The notes beneath the pieces were generated by a model. It was given only the letters and a program-made list of their open reading frames with translations, searched no databases and had not been told where the DNA came from. DNA of 64,000 nt, taken from positions 228,857-292,856 of the forward strand of contig NW_022985177.1 in assembly GCF_010093535.1 (NCBI RefSeq), written 5' to 3'. The DNA is from Lindgomyces ingoldianus. Its lineage: Eukaryota > Ascomycota > Dothideomycetes > Pleosporales > Lindgomycetaceae. The position numbers and the translations under genes were made by a program. Shown piece after piece: positions 41,180-52,888 of this stretch (its first letter is position 1; each line of letters starts with the position of its first letter).

Positions 41180-43613
41180 ATACCCAATCCGTTCACCGCA
41201 ACATAGCTCCGCTCGCAAAAAGATTTGGCACGGCATGGGGTACACTGTACTGTACTATGTTCGAGTATACATAGACGCGACAGGTCCGCGAATAGACAAC
41301 TAGATTGCATTGTGTAGTCGGCGGCAAAATTCGAGCTTCTTCCCTCATATGAATCCGAGCCCTCATTGATGCGCCTGTTGTCCTAGTGTTTGCTTTGGGA
41401 AGTCTTTTACTAGACTGATCTCATGACTGAAGGTTCAGCAGTCCCTTCAAATGCTCCCATTTCGGTGCCGGGGCTCCGTCTCCCCACACATCCATGGATC
41501 CCCCGCACTCATTACGGAATACCACCTGGGCAAATACTCTGCATGTACTACAATATTTCCCAGAATGCCTTGGCTGATCTCTGCCCACTTCGGCTAGATA
41601 GCGCTTTCCCTGCGTGAATTTTCAGGGTCCCCGCTTGCGACTTCCAAACGAGGGTCCAAAAAGCAAGGCCGTGGGAGCGATCAGCAAAGGGGAGGGGGGG
41701 TTTAGTGATCTAGCCCGATGGGGTGGGGAAAGGATCATGAATAGGTGGGGGGTTGTGGTGAGAGGAAGAATAGAGAGGAAAGGGCGAAGAAGTTTATAGC
41801 TTTTGTACCTGGGTGGGGAAAAGTCATCATCGGGCGTCGTCTTTCACGATCTTCCAACATAGGCCCACCACTAGTCCCCCACAACAACGATGATTCTTTC
41901 CCAAACGTAGCATCACATCTGCCACTTTCAATCCGAGAAAGCCCCGGTGCGCGGAATGAGACTTGGGTAGGTTAATAATATAATTGCACAGGCAGCCAGT
42001 CGTCGCCTAAACGAGAACAAGGTCATGTTTCCATGGTTGAAGCTGTTGGACATTCGGGCTCGGGACAGGCCGGACATCTGTGCCGATTCCCCCTGCTTGC
42101 ACTGACTGACCTTGCCGGTTCTCCCGCTTGGCATGTGTGGTCCGAGTCGTCACCAGGTTCCTTCCCAGTTTATTAAAGCAGGAACGTTGGGGATGACCTG
42201 ACCTCTGCATCGCCCGCAGACCGACACTTTATGAAGATCACATTATCACATCATCCTACGCGGTTTGTGTGAGCAATAATATTAAGCGGACTTAGGGTCA
42301 ACGCAGGGCCCCAAGCCGGCGTGCAGGCCTCAGGTCGTACATATGCACGGTGACGATGTTGGCGCCATTGACGTAGCACTGTCAGAACTCTACCAGCCAT
42401 ACCGAACGATGCACCATACAAAAGCTCCCAACATCCCAATACAGTCAACGAATATGCTGTCTCACAAAGCCCAACGGGAAGACGTACATTTGGATGCTTC
42501 TGGACCGCTTGGCAGAGACTTGTTTGTTCCAAACATGCCTTTGTCCCCTGTTCTGGGAGAAACGTGGTGGTGCAGACAGCGTCTGGGTGTTCAGCGCTGG
42601 TGAGGGTTCTTGGAATCCGTCAGCCGCACATTGGAATCCCAGGATACCGAACCTCCTCTACTGGGTCTGTCGCGCCAGCTCTGAGCCCGCCAGGTGGACA
42701 AGCTTCGGTGGTGAAAGAGGACGATCCATGGCGTCTGTGTCGAGGCTGGCTTGCGACTTCGACTGGTCTCAGGGCATATAGTGGGGTCAACCTTCAATGT
42801 CAAGTGCCATATCCGTCACTCCCCTCTTGTCGTGATCGATCTGTGGGCAGTTCAATTCGTCCGACCGTGGATATTTAACACAGCCGTGCTCCCGTGACAA
42901 TCATTGCCAGCATCGCTTGTTCTTATCTTCACCGACACGCTTCACAGCACGCTCTCTCGGCATCCTCTTCCGACCGAATCTACAGCCAGTCGGCGAGGGC
43001 ACGTAAGTCGCAGGACCCTCGCAGCCGTCCGGAGAAAAGAACTAGCTTGCCGCGAGCTAAATTCTGCTCTTTCCCACCGACTTCATCTTCTCAAGGTTCT
43101 CTTTTCGACAAGTTCGTCGCTGCATCCGGTCGGTGACATAGACGGGCCGAACCTTCTTTCGTCATAACCGCCAGTCCCAATCGAGCCAGCGCAGTGAATC
43201 CGCCGCCGCCACAGGTCCAGGGAGGCAGCGCGCACAAAGATTTCCAATTTCGACGCCGAATTCTGGTCGCTTTGAGATCATCGCCCAGTGCCTCCAAACG
43301 GGATTCTGGAGCAGCGCCCATTTTCGTTGCGGAAAGCGACACCAATTCAGCGGCTTCCTAACATAGCGTGGCTCGGATCAATATGGCTAGAGTTGATTCG
43401 GTGAAGGACGACGACAGGGTTTGTACCCCTCCATCCGCCAGTTTTCCCGGCGCTGTCCTATTATCATCGCACCACCTCCGTACACACGACCGCTCTACCA
43501 CCTATCATATCCTTTCATTTTTGGCTTTCTTTGATTCCGATCCCAGCGCGCTCTTCTCTCTTTATTTCACATACAATCTTCTGATTGAGTAGAACAGCGG
43601 AGACGACTCCATC
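41180..43613. other. 2.4-kb intergenic region, no supported gene
   Basis: Frames up to 104 codons occur on both strands without motif or splice support. The right part (42900-43610) is pyrimidine-rich and probably the promoter and leader of YPD1. Confidence 0.5.
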
Positions 43614-44102
43614 ATGGCCATCCCCGGCGCTGCCGATAGCATCGATGCCGCGACCTTCGAGCAGATCCTTGAAATGGATGACGACGAAGAGGAGAGAGAG
43701 TTCTCCAAGAGCATAGTTTATGACTTTTTCACGCAGGCAGAAAACACGTTTGCCAAGATGGACACGAACCTGTTCGTCACACATTCCAGCCCCATTGTCA
43801 CCCTACCTCCTAGCAATGCCTCCTTCTGACAGACTCGCGACAGCGACCAGCGAAACCTCAAGACCCTCTCCGACCTCGGCCACTTCCTCAAGGGCTCCTC
43901 GGCGACGCTCGGTCTGACAAAAGTCAAAGATTCGTGCGAGAAGATCCAGCATTACGGCCAGAAGAAGGACGAGACAGGCACAAATGACATTACAGACGAG
44001 GACGAATGCTTGTCGAAGCTGCGGACAACCATCGAGCAGGCGAAGCAGGAGTTCCACGACGTGGAGAAGGTGCTGAAGAAGTTCTATCATGACGACTCGT
44101 GA
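43614..44102 (+). CDS. ypd1: Ypd1-like histidine phosphotransfer protein
   Basis: Exons 43614-43771 and 43844-44102 give 138 aa. The HPt helix carries LGHFLKGSSATLGL, with the phospho-accepting His at residue 66. Before it are an acidic patch (EMDDDEEEREFSKSIVYDFF) and a QAENTFAKMD helix; after it KVKDSCEKIQHYG and a C-terminal coiled helix. This is the usual four-helix HPt layout. Ypd1 relays phosphate from hybrid histidine kinases to Ssk1- and Skn7-type response regulators in osmotic and oxidative stress signalling. The 72-nt intron starts GTTCGT, a less common donor. Other acceptor choices (for example TTCTGACAG) would add a few residues before DQRNLK. The gene is preceded by a long C/T-rich leader. 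Confidence 0.9.
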
Positions 44103-44947
44103 GGGCGCATCCTGCATGTTGAGCGACAGGCACAATCGAGATTCATTGACGTAGACCATAATGGATCTTGGTCATGACATAGTGCATTTGATGCAGGTGG
44201 AGAAGCGGGGGCTTCGCTGGGTAATGGTCTGCATGTGGGCGTTCTCTCGCCAACCCTGCCTGTACCGTCTCCTGCCAACCGACACTTTCTCACGATCTTG
44301 CAATTCCCTTTCAATTCCTCATAGCGTCATATTCGTACTTGGGGGCGCAGCTTGCATACATCGCGAGTCGCAGTCGCGAGTCGCAGTGTGGCGACGGCGG
44401 CTTTCTCGCGATGCGTAGCAATGCGACGCGATCAGATATGGGTAAGGGATGGGTAAGGGTATCTTCTCTATAGCATTACCAAACCTGCCTATTTTTGGTC
44501 TTCACTTCATAAATACCTCCTGAGCTGCAGCAATGTGATGTGCCCATGTAGCTCTACCCATTGTGTATGATCTTTGTCGATCTCAAAAGGCCGAAACCTC
44601 CTTCCAAGCCAGGAGTGGCTTTCCACAGAGAATCGTTACGTCATTGTTGTGCGGACGTGTAAGTGCAGTGCTGATAGGCTAGAAGCGGAACCGAGATTGT
44701 GCATACTGGAGTAGCTTAGTAAGGACGCTTGCACAATTCTAGGCAGGTGCGAACCTCAGCACCACCAGTATATATCGTGATGTTCGTTCACTAATTTGTA
44801 CAGACGATTGCTTCTCCTCAGCCTCGTCGTTTTAGCATCTCATCTCGCGCTCCATTTTCTATATCCTATCCCCTATTTATCGCGCACGAATGCATCACCT
44901 TTCTCTCCCTCCGGCCCTTTATATCCAGTCCTCCCAATGCACCTTCC
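44103..44947. other. Intergenic region upstream of the 2H phosphoesterase gene
   Basis: No supported gene. Contains a TATATA at about 44770 and pyrimidine-rich stretches that fit a promoter. Confidence 0.5.
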
Positions 44948-46351
44948 ATGCTCAAACCCTCATCCTGCACCCGCAGTTTCCTCAGAAATCTGAGAACTAG
45001 TTTTTCCCCTCCATCACCTCTTCCACAGTATCTTCACTGTCCCCACCACATCCCCGCCTTTGCCCCCAAATTCAGATCCCACCAGTACCTAACACATCAT
45101 CCATCAGCCACTCCAGCTGCAACTAGACCCTCCATTCCCTCTCTCCAAACACTCCCCCCACGCCAAACCCAGTTTTCCACAGCATCCATTGCGATGGGTA
45201 AGAAAAAAGCAAAAGGCGAATATAACGACTTCCTCGACGGGGAGAAATTGCGTGATAATACTGAGGTGTGGAGGTCAATGCAAGGATCTGCGACAATGTC
45301 TTCGCACTCCCAATTTCAATCTAGAGATGTAGATAGAGACTTTTCTTCGCAGATGCAGACGAAAGGTAGGGGAAAGGGGAAGCACGGCAAAGGAAATGGA
45401 AAAGGAGTCGGGTCTACAAAACCTCGATTGACGCATTTCTTGTGCCTACCGCTTGTTAATCAGGGGAGTGAACCGCAATTAGAGAGCGCGTTGGGACGAT
45501 TCAAAGAGGATTTGGAGGGGTTAGGGAAAGCGGACGGAGTGGAAGGTGTTCCTGCGAAGGCTGTTAGGCCAGTTAGAACACTGCATCTAACCCTTGGGGT
45601 TATGAGTTTAGATGAGGCGGGTTTGGAGGATATGGGGCGGTGTTTGGAAGACTTGGATTTGAGGGGTTTGGTCAGACACGCTGGTGCTTTGGCATCAGCA
45701 GAACAGCGGCAACAACTCCCATCGTTGGATACAAATACGGCTACATCAACCCTATCTATCAACCTCCAAGGCCTAATTCCCATGCACCAACCCCACAAAA
45801 CCAGCATTCTCTATGCCGAGCCTACGGAATCTACCACCCGACTCTATCCTTTCGCTTCTGCGCTTAGAGATCATTTCATGAAGAAAGGGTTCCTGGTGGA
45901 AGATAACAGAGCGTTGAAATTGCACGCTACAATTGTTAATACGATTTATGCGAAACCGGGCGGTCGACGTCAGGGTCGAGGTAAACTAAAACTAAGTACA
46001 GAGGAGAAAGGGGAAATTGGCGAAATGATGTCGAAGGGAGAAGTTGAAGAACAAAACGAAGGAGATCGTCCATCCACCACGTCCTTGACCCAAGAACCCA
46101 CGACCGCGGAACCTAAAGCTACAACGTCAACCGCAGCTCAGGATGGAAGTTCCGGTCACGGCCCAAATGCAAAGAGTTCGCTCCGATTTGACGCTACGAG
46201 GTTGATCGAGCGGTATAAGGAGTTTATGTGGGCGGAAAACGTGAGAGTTGATCGAGTGCAGATATGTAAGATGGTGGCGAAGAAGATATTAGGTGATGAT
46301 GGGGAGGTGTTGAGTGAGGAGTATGAGTGTGTTTTTGAGAAGGGAATATGA
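44948..46351 (+). CDS. AKAP7-like 2H phosphoesterase domain protein
   Basis: This is a 467-aa protein with the two histidine motifs of the 2H superfamily: LHLTLGVMSL and, about 110 residues later, LKLHATIVNTIYAKPGG. Between them is the LQGLIPM strand region. The fold is that of AKAP7-NLS/ASCC1/LigT-type proteins (PF10469), which bind or hydrolyse 2',5'- or cyclic-phosphate nucleotides or RNA ends; the real substrate here is unknown. An insert rich in Glu/Thr/Ser lies between the second motif and a conserved C-terminal helix (RLIERYKEFMWAENVRVDRV). Two starts are possible. The ATG at 44948 gives an Arg/Ser/Pro-rich 82-residue extension that resembles a mitochondrial presequence. The ATG at 45194 gives MGKKKAKGEYNDF, typical of cytosolic or nuclear homologues. 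Both are in frame. Confidence 0.85.
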   Translation: MLKPSSCTRSFLRNLRTSFSPPSPLPQYLHCPHHIPAFAPKFRSHQYLTHHPSATPAATRPSIPSLQTLPPRQTQFSTASIAMGKKKAKGEYNDFLDGEKLRDNTEVWRSMQGSATMSSHSQFQSRDVDRDFSSQMQTKGRGKGKHGKGNGKGVGSTKPRLTHFLCLPLVNQGSEPQLESALGRFKEDLEGLGKADGVEGVPAKAVRPVRTLHLTLGVMSLDEAGLEDMGRCLEDLDLRGLVRHAGALASAEQRQQLPSLDTNTATSTLSINLQGLIPMHQPHKTSILYAEPTESTTRLYPFASALRDHFMKKGFLVEDNRALKLHATIVNTIYAKPGGRRQGRGKLKLSTEEKGEIGEMMSKGEVEEQNEGDRPSTTSLTQEPTTAEPKATTSTAAQDGSSGHGPNAKSSLRFDATRLIERYKEFMWAENVRVDRVQICKMVAKKILGDDGEVLSEEYECVFEKGI

Positions 46352-49016
46352 GAGTCAGGGAGTGGGAGGAGTTGTTGCACTGACACTGCATTAAAGTACG
46401 TTGCCGATAGGACAAGGACACTGTACTGTTCCCACCGCAGTCATAATACCCAATATTTGATGTGAGTGCTTCAAATTGAGGTGAATGAAAGCCAAGAATC
46501 GGGCATATAATCGAAAGGCATTGAACTTGGAGGAGGAGTAGGATAATGTGCTCTGTAGTCCCGTTGATGGCAATTGGTTGCATAGTAATTAGGTATGTAA
46601 TCGCGCCGAGGCGCGGACGTCGGTTGGAACGATGTTGTGATTGTGGGAATCGCCGGCAAAGGATGAGAGACTCTCGGGTCCTCGTTCACATATGCCTTCT
46701 CACCTGCTGTCAACCCTTCTGCGCGGAGCCTCCCAGGTTGGTGTCCTTTCAAGGTTCGAGGCACCTGGCTTCGGCGTCGAACCCTGTGAGCCGCCCTTCC
46801 CTAGCAGCAAGCAAGTCTCACCTCCTGAATCCACCGAAGCCCAACTGATTCCTCACCGTTTTTAGAGTTAGCGCGTAACCATTCTTTAAATATACATTTT
46901 AGGTCCGAAAAATTAAATCTAGTACCATCTCCTCACATGAAGGCGGAATCTACGTGTGCTGTGGCTTTTGTCGGGCAAACTTCTGAGCCAGTTCTAGTTG
47001 GTATACCCCGTACATAGGTGTTGGGGGCTTCGAAGGCTCTTTCGATGATGTCTTTCCTGACCTGGTAGTGATCTGCTGGTTGATTTGAGCGCCGTTGGCT
47101 GAAAGGTAGACTGATAGAGGTGAGGTTGGTGGGGCTCTTGGTTCCGATTCGAATAGATTGCCTTCGTGAAATTTGGCCGGGGACCTCCAAGGGTTTCATC
47201 ATCGCTTTCTTGATTGAATCATCTGAAAATCCGACTAGTTGTCGCCCTCTGAGTCGCCATCAACAGAGTTAGCTTTTTCGTACTCAGTGTCGAAAGCACT
47301 CTTACTGTAAGTTTCAAAGGAGGTCGAATGTGAGAGAGTAGGAATGTTTCCGTTGTTTTAAGCTCCTATCCGTAGAAGATTAAGATCAGTCTTATGAACA
47401 GTATTATGGAGCCGATTGAATTTTCCACTCTAGGGCTATCCTTTCTTCGGATTTCAGTTGTACAGGAGAACTTTCTCTGGCAGCCTGCTCAAGCCCTTTG
47501 TAAGCCTTTGTGACTGGGATTTCGTCGTCGTCATTAGGGTAGTCCTCGGCTGTTGGCTGTAAATATCTAGTCGCATCCGGCTTTGACTCGGCGTTGTCTG
47601 GAGGCTCCCGCTCTGGTTTTTTTGGTAGTGGTTGTGGGTTCTTGACGTTGACCTTGCTATGCGTTGCCCATTGAAACTAAGTCTAGTAAAGTAACTACTA
47701 AATTCTAATAACAATCTAGCTGCATACTGTAGGATTATCCTAGATGCTAATATTTTTAAGCGCTCTAATCTGCGTGCGCTAGATTTACTAGTAAAATACT
47801 TTTAAACTAGCAACCCTAATAGCCCAAACAACTAACATGTCACTTATCGAAAAGTCAAAGCCTGCCATTCGTGCGCCGGATAACTTCACCGATCGGGAAC
47901 GCGGGAGATGCAGGGGCAGTTGTACGCATCATGCAGGCTCGAAGCTAGGATCCAGGACGCAATTCTGCAGTGCAACTGAAGAGGGGCAGCTTGCAGGAGA
48001 GGCTGAAGGTCCAACTCAACGGTTCCAAATAGAAACGGTTCGTTTGAAATCCCACTAGAGCCATAGGGCGATTTCCTATCAGCATGATTACAAGACTTAA
48101 TTGATAATATCGTGGCCTTTTGGCCCTCCTAAAAAGGAAGATTCAGGCTTGGTGGATCGTGTAATTTTCTGTCATTGAATGCGCTTCACCTCTGCGGGGC
48201 ATCTAGCCTATCCCCACTCAATGTTGGGCTCTTAGCTCCAGTCTCATCATTAAACCTCCGGCGATGTCTTCCACATTGCTAGGCTGTTAAAGAGACACCT
48301 CTAGAGACTTGTTAAGGTGCTCGGCAATGACCAGAGAGCGGGCTAATGTACTTGCTTAGATAGCAAGTTCACCGAATATTTTCACTGCGAAGCTCAGAAG
48401 GAGGCAATTGACGGTGTACTGTCTATTCCATGCCAAAGATGACCTGGGATATGGACTATAATGGAGTGTTTTCGAAGCATTCAAGGACTTCAAGTTAATT
48501 TTTCCCTAATGTCCATTCCTGTTTTCTCTTCCTACATTGTGATATCCCCTTCCAAGTTCATATCCACTTGAATTTCAAATACCTTTCCGCTTCCACTAAG
48601 CCTAATTTTCTCTAGGGCGGAAGGAAACCTACGAGGTAGACACAATACTATTCCTTCACTATGCGAAGACTCCATCAATACGTTTAAGCCCAATGCCGTC
48701 TACTTACCCTCAACAAGAACGCAATCCCAAATCGTGCTGACTCGAAAGGGAAAGGAGAGTCTCAGCTTATGTAGTGTCCTACTTATGCCACAACGGTTAT
48801 GACCCTTGGCCTATAGGGAAGTATATTGTAGAATGATAAGAGAGCCAGCTCCTGTATCCCACTCACACTAGTGTTTTCGACGTCCTCGACATGCGCCGAT
48901 GTGTATACCAGCATTGTGGACGTGGTATCCCCCTTGAAAATACTGTTTATGATTAATTGCAGCCGAAGTCAAGAATCCGGCGGGTTTCGAGACCAACCTG
49001 CATTCCAGGGAGCGTT
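46352..49016. other. 2.7-kb region with coding-like debris but no intact gene
   Basis: Only short frames are found. The minus strand from 47690 to about 47410 is open for some 85 codons in one frame without an ATG and reads like protein (for example KNPQPLPKKPEREPPDNAES). It may be an exon or a remnant. From 47720 to 47830 the sequence is AT-rich. Confidence 0.4.
47410..47690 (-). pseudogene. Unidentified coding-like remnant
   Basis: This is an open stretch of about 85 codons on the minus strand without a start codon. It is Pro/Glu/Asp-rich with ATRYLQPTAEDYPNDDDEIP and KAYKGLEQAARE. It is bounded by stops on both sides and no splice partners were found. It may be a fragment of a retroelement gag or of a host gene. 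The family was not recognised. Confidence 0.25.
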
Positions 49017-49024
49017 AATGGGAG
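49017..49024 (+). repeat. Left 8-bp target-site duplication of the outer hAT-like element
   Basis: AATGGGAG, identical to 50269-50276. Confidence 0.9.
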
Positions 49025-50268
49025 CAGCGTGACCAACAGGAAGGACTACGATTCGTAGAATACGATACGTTACGATCACGTGCATCGTAGAGTCGTAGTG
49101 GGTCTTTGAGTCGTATCGAATCGTACTTAAGCCTGAAAAGTATATCGTATTACGACTTGTATAGACTTTTTTGGTGGTGAGGTTTAAGGTCATTGTACAG
49201 AGCACGCAAGGGCTATAGGCAGTGCAACTAGCAGAGTTTTCTGTATCACCTCTTAGTATAATTGTATAAAAAAAACAGTGAGGAATCACCTATTTTCGCA
49301 TTGTCTATCTCATAGCCTGTTTAATGTATACAGACCCACTAGGTTGGTGGCTCCAGACAGGGCTTCCAACGAGGCGTAGTACTGTACGATTGGGCGATTT
49401 TGAGGCCTGTACGGGTGAGATTTTGTGTACGTTCGTACGACAGGGAGGAGGAGAGGTAGGTGTACGTATCGTAACTGTTACGGCTCACGTGATCTGTACG
49501 AGTAGTACGATTCGATTAAAGTACGCCGTACTCTAGTCGAAACAGCTAAGACTATGGGTCTCTAGAGACGCAACATTAAGGTCTAATTAACTATAAAATA
49601 ACTAGTTCTCCCTAGTAACAAGAGCAGATAGGACTAGATGCGGCCTGTAAGGCGGCAAGAGGCGTGGATAGATAACTCTGGAATAGAAAATGGTCTGTAA
49701 TAGGCATTTTTGAGACATTCGTACTACGTACCGTACCTAGGGCATCATTAATCGTACGGTACGGCTCACGAACTCGGTACGTTCGTACTGAACACGTGAC
49801 CGTTACGGTTCACTTTGTACGGACCGTAGGTCCGTAGTACGGCCCGTTGGAAGCCCTGGCTCCAGATTGGTCGTTCACGGTACCCTACCGTTTTCAAGAT
49901 AGCCCTTGATTTCCTCTCCATACCAGCTACTAGTTGCAACTGCAAGAGAGCTTTCTCTAGAGGCAGAAGGACTGTTACTTAGAATCTCCTTAGTGGAGCA
50001 ACAATTCAAGCGCTGCAGCTGCAAAAGAATTAGCTTTATCATAAGTAAGCTTAGTAAGTTAGTCAATCACATAAAATCTGCCCCATCCAATCGTACTACG
50101 AACTAATTCTTGGCAATCGTATTGTAAGTACGGTGAATTGGTTCGTACCGACTACGACTCGTAGTCCCCTCTGCTCCTCTAGTAATCGTATAATCGTACT
50201 AACAAACCGAGTCGTAGGGCGGTTGAAAACTCCCAGTCGAATCGTATTACTTCCGATTGGTTACGCTG
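49025..50268. mobile_element. Non-autonomous hAT-like element, outer, 1244 bp
   Basis: The ends are inverted copies over about 31 bases: left CAGCGTGACCAACAGGAAGG and, read from the right, CAGCGTAACCAATCGGAAGT, both running on to TACGATTCG. A perfect 8-bp target duplication AATGGGAG lies at 49017-49024 and 50269-50276. The 8-bp duplication and the CAG-type terminus fit the hAT superfamily. No transposase frame is present. Subterminal sequence is dense in TACG/CGTA words. It has itself been split by the element at 49358-49858; without that, it is about 735 bp. Confidence 0.9.
49358..49858. mobile_element. Non-autonomous hAT-like element, inner, 501 bp
   Basis: The termini are CAGGGCTTCCAACG at the left and its exact inverse CGTTGGAAGCCCTG at the right, with weaker pairing beyond. 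A perfect 8-bp duplication GCTCCAGA flanks it (49350-49357 and 49859-49866). The interior has no transposase; it is rich in GTACG words near the ends and AT-rich in the centre. It sits inside the outer element, so it arrived later. Confidence 0.92.
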
Positions 50269-50276
50269 AATGGGAG
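50269..50276 (+). repeat. Right 8-bp target-site duplication of the outer hAT-like element
   Basis: AATGGGAG, identical to 49017-49024. Confidence 0.9.
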
Positions 50277-51428
50277 ATATGTACCACGGGCGACTCGGGG
50301 CCGAACTGCTCCGCTCATAGCAGCCATGACAAGTCCTCAAGCCGTAACCAGATTCCCAGCCAGAGAAAGAAAACAGAGAAATTCTCCGAGAACGAGTCGC
50401 TCCGTTTATTCAGCTTGTGCACATCCAACATCCGGACCCCGACCCCGACCCGACTCCTGATACCGCTCAAACCCAGCCATGAAATAGTACTACCGACTTT
50501 AGCGAAACGCACACCCTAAATGAGTGCAGCAATCCTCCACCCTAGACGTGGTGCCTCATCAAATCTCCCTCCCGCCCAGACACCCGTGATTACACCACTG
50601 AACACGTCTACGAACTGCAAGACATAACCCGATTTTCCACCTGCTATCGTGGACAGACCCCGTTTCTAGGGAATGGGGCTTTAAAGACACAGATCCTAGG
50701 TACACACATTTATACCCGGCTACGAAGCAGGAAACTATTGAACGAGCGGAGGCTGGATGCACGAGTCCTTAGTGGGTTCGACTCCGCTGCGGAAGTGCCG
50801 AGTGATACTCTCTTAAGCAAGGATACCGGTAAGTCTAGGGAATAGTGTACCTCGAGGCGGCGCAATATAGGTTCAAGAGCACCACGTTCGGCAAGCGCGA
50901 TCTTGGAGTCTTCAACCATGTTCTAGACATTCTATCTGAGCCAGCGAATGCATCGCTGGCGTTTCAGTACCTAAACGCCTCTCGCATTTCCGCGACATGG
51001 GGCAAAGTCTGGAGGAGAATAGTGCACTTTTATAATTAAGTGTTTGGATAAGGCGGCTAGGTACGACGACTCGATGTGAGCGTTTGCGAGGAATGTGGAG
51101 TGGTAGCGAAGTATATACAGCAGGGAAACGCGTTTTTACAGTATATTATGAATTTGGGGAAGGGGGTGCGCGATTTGGTGCAACAGGTTCAGGCTACGAC
51201 TGGACGGATGGAGCATGGGTTGTCGAGTCTTTGAATCAAATTTGGGCGAATGAACTTCCAGATACCGTATTTGGTACTAAGAAGTAGGATAGTACCCACA
51301 CAATAAGATTAGCGTAGGCAATTCAAGTTCATACTTAGCTTTCTATATTTCTACCTACAGACTACACTACCTCCAACTGACATGCTTTCTCACCTTTACG
51401 ACCACAATTTCGCAAATATGAAAAATCT
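50277..51428. other. Region with possible coding remnants
   Basis: Two + strand frames, 50845-51039 (around KRDLGVFNHVLDILSEPANA) and 51093-51287 (around YYEFGEGGARFGATGSGYDW), look protein-like but lack ATG starts near their 5' ends (the second has one at 51093). They cannot be joined with confidence. They may be pieces of one unrecognised gene. Confidence 0.3.
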
Positions 51429-52355
51429 TCACAACCACTTCTTCGTCCCTAGATGACTTAAGAAAGCCCCCGAATCCTTCAGTGTCATCCCCTCAATAAC
51501 CTTCAACTGTAAATCTACGCTTGTTTCGGGGCTTATCGGGCCCTCGAAATGTGGGGCGTATTTCTTGAACTTCATACTCAATTTCTCAAGCCCGGCTACG
51601 AATTCCGGCGGCGCTGCGAAAAGTCTAGTCAGCTGGTGTTAGAAAGATGCAATCTTGTACAAACTTACTATCCGCATTCAACGCCGAAGTCTGAACGACG
51701 CCAGGCGACAAGGCTAAGAAAACAACCCCTTTATCCTTTAGCTCGACGGCGTATTTAGCGACGAGGATGTTCACGGCCGCTTTGCTGATGGCGTAGGGAA
51801 CTGATTCGGCGACCTCGGATTCGACAATTAGATCCAGATCGCCCATGCCCGAAGATATCACCGTGACTTTCTTGATGCTAGATTTCTTCACCAGCGGTAA
51901 AAAGGTGTTGATAGCGTACAACGCGCCCGCAACATTCGTATTCATACTTGTGGTGAATTCATCTTGGAAGTATTTCTCCTTTCCGATGAAGTCTGTAGGA
52001 GCGAGGAATACAGTTGATTCTGAGAGGTAGGCGCCGTTGATAATTAGGTAGTCTACTGCACCGCCAGTAATTTCTGCAGCTTTCGTAGCCGCGGCGGAGA
52101 GCGAAGCCGCGTCGGTTAGGTCGCCTTGGAGGATGTGGACGTTGGGAAGGGCATCCGCGGTTACTTTGGCCTGGACGGAGGATGGCGTGCGCGCGGTGCC
52201 GATAATGATGTTGGAGGGGTTGCGGGAGAGGGTTTGAAGGTATTGGTACTGCAGAGTGAGTGTTAGGGTAGGACGGGATCGACAGGCAGGAATCAGTTGG
52301 AGAGGATACTGACTCCAATACCTCGAGAGGCGCCGATGATGACGTAGGATGGCAT
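51429..52355 (-). CDS. Short-chain dehydrogenase/reductase
   Basis: Exons 52314-52355, 51669-52248 and 51429-51613 (minus strand) give 268 aa. The N-terminal nucleotide-binding motif is IIGASRGIG, where the first intron falls. YLIINGAY stands in the place of the NAG motif. The catalytic Tyr and Lys are in YAISKAAVNILVAKYAVEL, with a Ser in VTVISSGMGD upstream. A PGVVQTSALNAD segment follows the active site. It belongs to the classical SDR family of small NAD(P)H-dependent carbonyl reductases; the substrate is unknown. The first donor is GTCAGT (less common) and the second GTAAGT. It lies between the hAT pair and the large transposon island and shows no RIP damage, so it is probably functional. 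Confidence 0.85.
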
Positions 52356-52856
52356 TTTTTATGTCGGACGACAGGCTCTCTGGAAATTATTCGATATGGT
52401 TCGTCTATTCAGTTTTTCCTGCCTCCTATCAAGCCAGAAATCCTAAATATGAATAGTCCTCATCCCCAGGCTAACAAAGGCTTCCATATATACCCCAACC
52501 CACTAATCCCATGACTTTCTGTTTCCTCATCCTTCAAAACTCTGCGCACGAGGATTCTCAAGGATAATTTAGATGAGAAAGCAAAGTCCTTACGAGTGGT
52601 CGAAGCAAGAATGCAAGTATCTGCGAGAGAAGATCAAATTGAGTGGTATTAGCCAATCAGATGCAAAAGGGACGGGCTGACCCCTGCTAGCGTTCGCAGA
52701 ATGTTGCCCATCACTTTGGTGCTTATGAATGGGAACGCCAAGAGATGAAATTGAAACAAGCTGAAGTAATTAGTTGGCCAAAAAGTGTCGGACGAATAAT
52801 AGGGGACTAAATTGGTAAGCGCTGCAAGCTTGGAAAGTTGACTCGTCCTGGGGATG
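52356..52856. other. Intergenic region between the dehydrogenase and the transposon island
   Basis: No supported gene. Holds the upstream region of the dehydrogenase gene. Confidence 0.5.
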
Positions 52857-52888
52857 TACAGTCGCCTACTAAAAGTCATTAGCCACTC
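52857..52888 (+). repeat. Left terminal inverted repeat of the Tc1/mariner-like element
   Basis: Starts with the TA target followed by CAGTCGCCTAC and ends GCCACT. Pairs with 59967-59998 with about three mismatches. Confidence 0.8.

Noticed and set aside
50700..50800. Possible tRNA gene, suggested by GGTTCGACTCC near 50775
   Set aside because: It resembles a B box, but no A box, acceptor-stem pairing or anticodon arm could be drawn around it.
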